Below, in pieces: positions 57,362-64,000 of a stretch of 64,000 nt of DNA. Origin of the DNA: Holothuria scabra (taxonomy: Eukaryota > Echinodermata > Holothuroidea > Aspidochirotida > Holothuriidae); contig CM074200.1 of assembly GCA_037179385.1 (NCBI GenBank), positions 35,777,884 to 35,841,883 of the forward strand. Direction: 5' to 3'. Every line of letters starts with the position of its first letter. Positions within the stretch are counted from its first letter, which is position 1. The notes beneath the pieces are model-generated. The model made no database searches. It had not been told where the DNA came from and worked only from the letters and a program-made list of their open reading frames with translations. Made by a program: the position numbers and the translations under genes.

Positions 57362-58047
57362 TCTCTGGAGTGCAGAAGCAACTACTGACTCATGGTTCAG
57401 GTTTTATTGCCAAGGACGCATGGTTCTCAGCAAACTTTTCCATATGTAAGGGCAACATATCACTGTATGCTTGAGTTCAGATATTTTTGCAGGAATTGAA
57501 CAACATCAAATTACACACTAAATGTTTAGAAACTAAGCAAACAGATTCCTACCAGCTGATTTTTGCCCTTCAGTAAAAGTTGTTGACAGAAATTTCCAAC
57601 TTTTTAGTTGTTGGTGTGAAATCACTGACAGAGACTGTGTGTGTCTTTGGGGGGAGGGGGGGGGGATATTTTCAACCAGGTTATTACTATATGATTGACA
57701 CAAAATTATTGTTAAAAAAAATAAAATGAATAAAACTGGTACTATAATAGCTATGATAATTCATTGCATGCATGTAACCCACCAGATAAGGTTAAGTATG
57801 CAGAGAACCTGCTCCAATATAGCTTGGGAGTTAACCAAAAAAACAGCTAAAATTAAAACCAAAATTAGTTCACATTAAAGGGAAACCTTCCTTACTTTTG
57901 TTTGGACTGATTCCCTTACAGTAGTGTGTGTGACTTTGCATTCAATATATATATATATATCAGTATGGGACAGATGATGCATGATTAACTCGATCAACAT
58001 TGGTATCAGCCAAAATACATATCCACCATAAATGCTGATATAATGGC
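57362..58047. other. Gene-free spacer
   Basis: Contains a G run at 57651-57665 and an (AT)n run at 57946-57960. No coding signal. Confidence 0.45.
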
Positions 58048-58335
58048 CAGGGTTCAATTTTCGTGGTTGTCCGATTGTCTGGGTTGACTGAAATTCCATA
58101 CAGACAACCAACAGTTTATACTGTAGTTGGTTGTCCGATGGACAACCATTTTTTTCTCACAATGAAATATATTCAAGCAACTTAATTGCTTTTATCTGAT
58201 TGAAGAAGTACAGTATACTGCTGGCTGATCAATTCTTTTAAATTTTTCCATCATACAGTTTCAGAATTCAAGTGATTTTGTATTGAAAAATCATCTCATT
58301 ATTCTTTGAGACTTATAATACATTAACACAACTTT
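58048..58335 (-). mobile_element. REP-G copy 2, reversed, one end lost
   Basis: CAGGGTTCAATTTTCGTGG is the intact terminus, followed by the TTGGTTGTCCGATGGACAA palindrome and GATTGAAGAAGTACAGTATAC. Compared with copy 1 it carries a CAGTA gain at 58209, together with a nearby 2-bp difference. Confidence 0.6.
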
Positions 58336-59342
58336 TTTGTACTACTCTTTTTGTACTAAAAGCTTGGGGAAGGGGAGAAATTCCCCCACATATTTTAGCC
58401 CTAGTATAACCATTACTTCATGTACTGCCAATCTCCCTACCCCAAGGTTTTTCCTCCCTACCCCCTTCTCATATCAGCAACATTACATCTCCAGTTATTA
58501 ACTTTGTTAACTATATTAATTGTATAGTTTTTAAAGCAGGATGTATGTACAAAGCACTTGGTGGATGCACCAATCAGTAAAAATGCTACCTCATTAGTGG
58601 TTGGAATTGCATGGTCAGCTTTCATTTCCTGCTGCAAGATAAGATACCACCTGCCAACAGAAGTCAAGTCACGTCATCATCCATAAAAATCATAACCAGA
58701 CTGGTTGGATACGCATCTTGGCAGCTAGGGTTGTGATGACTTGAACCAGCTGTCTTGCCAGTTTAATTGCTAATCCATTGGATTTGATTAAGATTGTACC
58801 ACACTAGTATTTAATAACGCCGTACATTTCTGTTTTTCATGCTGCATTTTAAGTCAGATAATGTACTAAGTACTGCAGTGTCAGACAAGTTGTAGTAGAT
58901 AGGAAACGCTAATTTTTATGTACTATCCCTTTATATAAAGTAGTTCCGAGTACTTAATGGTTTGTAATTTCCTCATGATGAATTTTACGAGGTTGTCGTA
59001 AATTTCAAACTCTCTTGACTTTGTGAAGAGTCGTTTTATTTTTATAGAGCCCTTCCCTTTCCAATTACTGTATGTTTACACTATACTGTACAGTATGTAT
59101 AATTTTAGTTGAATGTTAATGCTGTGTATGGATGGATGCAGTTGCTGTGATGAAAAATCAAATGAACAGGTTGAATCATTTTATTAGTGTGATGTCTTAA
59201 GAGCATTACAGTACCTCTGTTTATACTTTGGATTGACATGTTAGTGCCATAAATCATGTAACCAAGCAATTTTTTTTTTCATTTTGTTCTTAGCGCATAT
59301 AAAACTGTTGCAGAAAAGTTGAATTAAATCAAGTATGAGATT
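58336..59342. other. Gene-free spacer
   Basis: No feature is recognised apart from scars at 59066, 59084, 59089 and 59207. Confidence 0.45.
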
Positions 59343-59402
59343 TAGAGGCATATTTCAGTGATTTTTGACTTGGTCTCTTAAAAAAATAAAAATATTCCAC
59401 AC
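59343..59402 (+). mobile_element. REP-E terminal fragment
   Basis: TTTAGAGGCATATTTCAG and AATATTCCACACCATG match the left 70 bp of REP-E copy 1. Confidence 0.5.
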
Positions 59403-60459
59403 CATGAAACACCAAACCCTTTGGCTCCAAAACCCTGTTTAGATAGTTTTGGGAGAGGCGTTATTGGAACCAATTGGGGTGATAGGATTAGGATATTAAG
59501 AAAACCAAGAATTCCTGTCTCTAAGGGTGACATGGCATAAGGGTGGCAGGAAAGTATAGAGTTTGCCCAGCTGTAAAATATTGTTTGATTGTCCCCTCTC
59601 AATGTTGTTCAGTCTATACAATATTCTATAGGCTTATATATGGTTATACACATACTGTGAAACCATTGCTGTGCCTCCTAGTCCTTCCTCTGAGATGCTA
59701 CTTATTTAGTAATATTTTCTTTTCTCTGAAATGTTATTTTGGTCTGTTTTGAAGTTTATATATCATGACATTTCAAAACAAGGTTGAGGTTATACATTTT
59801 ACGGATATATTTATACACCCAATTTAGCAGAATTTTCGAATAATATTCATCCTCCTTCTGTAAAGAACCTATTATGAGCATTATAGATTGGCATTGTAAG
59901 TGGAGCTATAATACTTGAATTTGAAAACAATACTTGCATGCTCATTCAGTGTACGTTACATTAGCAGACTTTTCATCATCAATGTATTTATTTGTCAAAT
60001 GATATGTTTCTCTTGCCTTAGTAAATGTTTTTCATTCCGACAGACCTTGGGATGCCACTGTAAGAACTCAAGCAGCATTTGTTCCCTCTGCATCAGCAGT
60101 ACAATCTTCAATTTCAATCTCATACACCTCAAATTGACTTTAAGTACAGTCTTAGATAGCCATCGATTCAACTGTCACTCCAGTTTGGGCATCATTTAAA
60201 ATTGGGTTAATAAGCTGGATGTGATCAATGCAACATGATACCAGCTTTAGCTCTAGGAAATCGTCAACATCTATTTTTGCTTTTCAGAGATGGCACAGTA
60301 CTTAGGTACTGTATGTAGACAACTGGTCCAACAGATTGTTTTGAAAGATAAGTAAAATACTGTATAAAAAGCACAGTAACTTCTGACATTTTGTAAGCAC
60401 TTATGACTTAGACACAGTGCACTTGTTTGCCAATACTCAGAAGAATTTAAAGTGATTAA
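59403..60459. other. Gene-free spacer
   Basis: Short frames on one strand (59543-59752, 59915-60199) have no recognisable domain. Confidence 0.4.
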
Positions 60460-60725
60460 GCTGCTTTGACTGGAGGTCAGAGGTCATTTTGGGTCAGAGA
60501 GGTCATGTCAAAACCGGTAAAGAGTGTGAAGATGCTGTAGACATGCATATATTTGAAGACGGGTTACACTGACAGATCTTACTCTTGACCTTAGTCCACT
60601 TGGGTTCCGGAGGTCAAAATTAAGATTATTTTTGGCCACCTGAGGTTAAACATTAAAACTCTTGTAACAATGGTATCTGACTAGAGAAACTTGACTGTAG
60701 TACATATCATGCTTTAATACTTGAA
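60460..60725 (+). repeat. Degenerate relative of the REP-D minisatellite
   Basis: GGAGGTCAGAGGTCATTTTG, GGTCAGAGAGGTCATG, GGAGGTCAAAATTAAG and CTTGTAACAATGGTATCT keep the order of marks of the 145-bp unit for about two units, without the hairpin or TG tract. Confidence 0.55.
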
Positions 60726-61282
60726 ATATGATGACATGGTCAGACTGATGGGTCTTTTATGTTCTCACTCTGTGAGGTAATGGAAGAAAACTTGCATTAC
60801 ATTTTATTTAAAAAGGTTTTAATGCTTACTCATGAGGTTATGTTGCCTGTTTCTATATTTTATTTAAATAAAATGACTGTATCTGCTAAATTACGTGCGA
60901 TATATTTGAAAGCAACTGAATGCAGAGTTTAAACGCAATTTGCCATGCCATAACCAACACTTGAGTCAAACAAATTTGAAATCTCATTTTACAAGTCTAA
61001 TCAATCAATGGTGTTTGCATGATTGTAATTTTTTAATTTATTTTCTTGGACTTTCAGAATTGCTCGTCCCTGCCATCAAAATAGTGAGAAGTCAGGCATA
61101 CTCTTTACCACACAACTGGATTCTACCAACCAAGGGACAAATGGTTTATTCATTTCTGGTAAATTAAATTGCTTATTAAGCCTTCTTAACCCATCTACTT
61201 GCTTTGTGTTATATAATGCGTGATAGGAATTACTGCCAATGTGCAGCTCTTTAATATCTAAAAGATTACTCATATGCAATTA
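60726..61282. other. Spacer before the inverted LINE pair
   Basis: TTCTACCAACCAAGGGACAA at about 61122 recurs almost unchanged at the very end of the window (about 63979-63999). A further repeat therefore flanks both sides of the LINE pair. Confidence 0.45.
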
Positions 61283-62655
61283 AATGTTTATAATATAATA
61301 ATATAATAATATAACAGTTCTTATATAGCGCCTTACACAAGAAGTCTCAAAGCGCTAAAACTATACAACATGCCGTCAATAAGAAAAAGTAAACAAATGA
61401 GTTTTCAAGTTAGTTTTAAATTGTCCAACAGTGGAAGAGTTCTTGACAAAAGATGGAAGGTCATTCCACAGTTTCGCAGATACTGTTGAAAAAGCACGAT
61501 CACCATAAGAATGGGTAACAGATGACGGCACATTTAAAAGAGATTGAGAGCTGGAACGTTGTTCCCGTAAAGGCTTGTAATTAGATATAAGATCCTTTAG
61601 ATATAATGGAGCAAAACCATGGATGCATTTGTATGTAAGAAGAAGGATTTTGCAGTTGATACGATGCTGCACAGGAAGCCAGTGAAGATTACGAAGAACA
61701 GGGGTGATGTGGTCACATGATTTTGTTAATGCAACAAGTCGAGCCGCTGAGTTTTGAATTCGCTGGAGTTTTGAAATTTGGTGTTTAGGTAAACCATAGA
61801 AAAGACTATTTCCATAATCCAGACGGCAGGTAACAAATGCATGAATAAGCTTTTCAGTAGTTTGGGCATCCAAATAATGTCGTAATTGACCAATTTTGTG
61901 CAAAGCAAAGGAGGCAGAGCGACACACATTATTAATATGCTGAGATAAGCTAAGATCATTCTGGAAAATAACACCCAGATTTTTTGCACTCTGGGCAGGC
62001 GTTATTAAAGAGTCTCCAATGGAAATACTGGTGAGTGGTATAGTATCATGGAAGCGAGAAACAAGGTGTAGTACTTCAGTTTTCTCAGGATTGAGTTTTA
62101 AACTGTTGGTGGTTGACCACGAAAGGATGTCCTTAACACAAGTTTCCAGTTGCGGTAATACTGAATGGCAGTTTCTATTATCAACTATAGCATACACTTG
62201 AGTGTCATCTGCATAAATCATTTTGGACAGACCATATGATTCTATTATGTTTTCAATAGGAGATGTGTACAAAGTGAAAGCAAGAGGACCAATAACAGAT
62301 CCTTGAGGGACTCCCTCTTCAGGTACATGAGCCTCAGATAAGTGACCATTGATATTAATATGTTGCAGTCGGTTGGTAAAGTATGATGTAAACCAGCGGA
62401 GTGCAGTTTCACAAAATCCAAATCTATTAGAAAGGCGTTGTAAAAGGATAGTATGATCAATGGTATCAAAAGCAGCAGAATAGTCCAATAATACAAGAAC
62501 AGATTCCTTTCCTTTATCAGCTGAAAGCAGCAAGTCATTGTAAACCCTTAGAAGGGCAGATTCTGTAGAATGGTGGCTTCTGTAAGCAGACTGATACTTG
62601 CTGTGAAGGTTATTATGCGAGAGGTAATCTTGGATCTGTAATACAGCAGCAGTGC
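61283..62655 (-). mobile_element. L2-like LINE, 5'-truncated, copy 1
   Basis: A minus-strand LINE with an almost intact RT. The 3' UTR is short (GCGCTTTGAGACTTCTTGTG, TATATAAGAACTG), followed by a TTATTATA-type tail at about 61290-61315. Upstream of the first Met the frame stays open through DYLSHNN, YQSAYRSHHSTESALL and YNDLL up to about 62655, where it ends abruptly (5' truncation). Motif wording (SAAFDTIDH, GVPQGSVIGPLAFTLYTSP, YADDTQVY) is typical of the L2/CR1 group. This is family knowledge, not a search. Confidence 0.9.
61376..62655 (-). pseudogene. L2-like reverse transcriptase, N-terminally truncated but open
   Basis: From the first Met (62533) 385 residues are open. The RT motif with the first catalytic aspartate (LLDYSAAFD) is at residues 15-23, GVPQGS at 74-79 and the YADD box at 107-110. 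The thumb and the C-terminal HWLPVQHRI, LTYKCIHG and SAKLWNDLPSFVK motifs follow, with a stop at 61376-61378. All catalytic aspartates are readable. The endonuclease domain and RT fingers are missing, so the copy cannot be autonomous. Lack of frameshifts indicates recent insertion. The initiation Met used here is internal to the original protein. Confidence 0.85.
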
Positions 62656-62931
62656 TGTTAAGTGCTCCTCGTAATTAGGACAACAGCTTTACTTTATAAA
62701 CCCCTCCTCCTACAGCAGTTACTAGTTTGAAGCTTGTTCAATTATCCATGTGCTGCTCTTTTATGCGTACAGTATTGTAGTACAGTACAGTAGTGCTGTT
62801 TGTAACAACATTAATTAATTCGTTATGCTTGTATCGCACCAATCAGCTCTAAAGGTTCAAGGTGATTTGAAAAAAAAAAAACCAAATCATGAAGTGTAAA
62901 CATTATTGAACAAACCAGTCTTAAGTAGACT
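62656..62931. other. Spacer between inverted LINE arms
   Basis: Carries three TACAGTA scars (62768, 62781, 62786, the last two overlapping) and an A run at 62871-62882. No coding signal. Confidence 0.5.
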
Positions 62932-63541
62932 TAAAAATCTGGGTGTTATTTTCCAGAATGATCTTAGCTTATCTCAGCATATTAATAATGTGTGTCGCTC
63001 TGCCTCCTTTGCTTTGCACAAAATTGGTCAATTACGACATTATTTGGATGCCCAAACTACTGAAAAGCTTATTCATGCATTCGTTACCTGCCGTCTGGAT
63101 TATGGAAATAGTCTTTTCTATGGTTTACCTAAACACCAAATTTCAAAACTCCAGCGAATTCAAAACTCAGCGGCTCGACTTGTTGCATTAACAAAATCAT
63201 GTGACCACATCACCCCTGTTCTTCGTAATCTTCACTGGCTTCCTGTGCAGCATCGTATCAACTGCAAAATCCTTCTTCTTACATACAAATGCATCCATGG
63301 TTTTGCTCCATTATATCTAAAGGATCTTATATCTAATTACAAGCCTTTACGTGAACTACGTTCCAGCTCTCAATCTCTTTTAAATGTGCCGTCATCTGTT
63401 ACCCATTCTTATGGTGATCGTGCTTTTTCAACAGTATCTGCGAAACTGTGGAATGACCTTCCATCTTTTGTCAAGAACTCTTCCACTGTTGGACAATTTA
63501 AAACTAACTTGAAAACTCATTTGTTTACTTTGTCTTATTGA
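62932..63541 (+). pseudogene. L2-like RT C-terminal fragment
   Basis: Open from KNLGVIFQNDLSLSQH to the stop at 63539-63541. It covers the region after YADD through the C-terminal SAKLWNDLPSFVK and lacks all catalytic motifs. Confidence 0.9.
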
Positions 63542-63605
63542 CCGCATGTTGTATAGTTTTAGCGCTTTGAGACTTCTTGTGTAAGGCGCTATATAAGAAC
63601 TGTTA

Positions 63606-63606
<1 letters not shown>

Positions 63607-63655
<49 letters not shown>
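63607..63655. repeat. (ATT)n microsatellite, LINE 3' tail
   Basis: About 16 uninterrupted ATT units directly follow the LINE 3' end. Confidence 0.95.
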
Positions 63656-63656
<1 letters not shown>

Positions 63657-63900
63657 GTAACTCTTAAAAGCAGAGAGTTCTGAGCAAGTTGGAAGTCATC
63701 TGGAAATTTATTAATTTTATTCCATAAATCTGCTGCATGAAAACTAAAAGCTCTTATTGCTTTAGGTTTCAAATGGGTTTTGGAAAAGTTAGATATTATT
63801 TGTTGGTGGATGCAAGTGCACCAGTTGGAATACATGGCAATTTGGGTTAGGTTGGATGGAGTTTTATGGCGCCGTGTCCAACCAATTGTTTTAAGTCAAG
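63656..63900 (-). pseudogene. Possible LINE C-terminal fragment
   Basis: Minus-strand translation includes KAIRAFSFHAADLWNKINKF, which resembles the C-terminal R.FSF.A..LWN motif of LINE ORF2 proteins. Identity is weak and the frame is open only about 60-80 codons. It could be the 3' end of another LINE or chance. Confidence 0.35.
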
Positions 63901-64000
63901 CTGGTCAGAGTCCTTTTTCCAGTTGTGGCTCTTTGGCAAGTTTTCGCTACTCTGTTATGCAGAGCACCAAGCACAATTCTACCAACCCAGGGACAAATGG

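Larger units (their letters stand above)
22511..62792. other. Scattered TACAGTA/TACTGTA heptamers: candidate Tc1/mariner excision footprints
   Basis: By eye I count 75 occurrences across this span, including overlapping sets at 46572/46577, 49285/49290, 52815/52820/52825, 54421/54426, 59084/59089 and 62781/62786. In aligned paralogues (30378, 30772, 30922, 55560, 57088) removal of 5 bp (CAGTA or CTGTA) restores the other copy. The form TA-CAG/CTG-TA equals the known canonical footprint of Sleeping Beauty-type excision. Individual sites are not proven. Confidence 0.65.
62932..63655 (+). mobile_element. L2-like LINE, 5'-truncated, copy 2 (inverted to copy 1)
   Basis: Starts at AAAAATCTGGGTG and runs through the last about 200 codons, the same 3' UTR and an (ATT)n tail of about 16 units (63607-63655). 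The encoded residues differ from copy 1 at only two of about 200 positions (Q to L and F to L). The 5' truncation point differs from that of copy 1, so it is a separate insertion or a rearranged duplicate. Confidence 0.95.

Noticed and set aside
1..64000. tRNA, rRNA, snRNA or bacterial-style operons
   Set aside because: Scanning found no cloverleaf consensus boxes, rRNA blocks or ribosome-binding-site-led gene runs.

Overview
The window reads as non-coding eukaryotic (metazoan) DNA. It is AT-rich, has no tRNA, rRNA or operon-like coding, and has only short random open frames apart from broken reverse transcriptases. It is packed with dispersed repeats, non-autonomous DNA transposons, decayed LINEs, microsatellites and one minisatellite. 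The source is most likely a marine invertebrate. The general repeat style and recurrent AGGCCTA-type octamers make an echinoderm such as a sea cucumber my best guess, but this is inference and no host gene confirms it. I find no convincing host protein-coding gene. A single 43-bp exon-like segment (34148-34190) is the only weak hint, so the window is probably intergenic or a very large intron.

Layout. 1-3.5 kb: no recognisable feature beyond low complexity. 3.5-5.6 kb: an element with an end hairpin, a (TG)n tract and about 13 copies of a 145-bp unit rich in AGGTCA half-sites. 5.6-11 kb: several MITEs. 11.9-17.5 kb: hAT-type elements, one with a perfect 8-bp target duplication. 17.9-22.3 kb: two decayed copies of one CR1-like LINE (minus strand) flanking a Mutator-like palindromic element with a perfect 9-bp duplication. 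24.4-28.7 kb: a second LINE split by a 2.3-kb insertion related to the 3.5-kb element. 30-41 kb: MITEs, palindromes and a nested MITE pair. 41.3-42.9 kb: a composite structure with two nearly identical 155-bp fold-back repeats. 43.2-45.3 kb: nested hAT elements. 46.9-51.7 kb: MITEs inside MITEs, including a hAT with a perfect 8-bp duplication. 54-60.7 kb: more MITE copies and a degenerate satellite. 61.3-63.7 kb: two almost identical L2-like LINE 3' ends in inverted orientation.

The most interesting signal has no annotation type. The heptamers TACAGTA/TACTGTA occur about 75 times between 22.5 and 62.8 kb (about 8 expected from base composition), while I saw none in the first 22.5 kb. Where a repeat copy can be aligned to a paralogue, the heptamer is a clean 5-bp gain at a TA dinucleotide. 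That is the known scar left by excision of Sleeping Beauty-type Tc1/mariner transposons. Several sites carry two or three overlapping scars. The region therefore looks like a fossil record of repeated cut-and-paste hops.

Several MITE families (A, E, I, M, N below) share TTAAAGG...CCTTTAA ends and so probably used one transposase. Nesting gives a relative order: REP-A entered REP-E, a hAT entered REP-A, REP-C entered REP-B, and the hairpin/TG element entered the second LINE. Family labels (REP-A and so on) are mine. All coordinates of degenerate repeats are approximate because they come from reading by eye.
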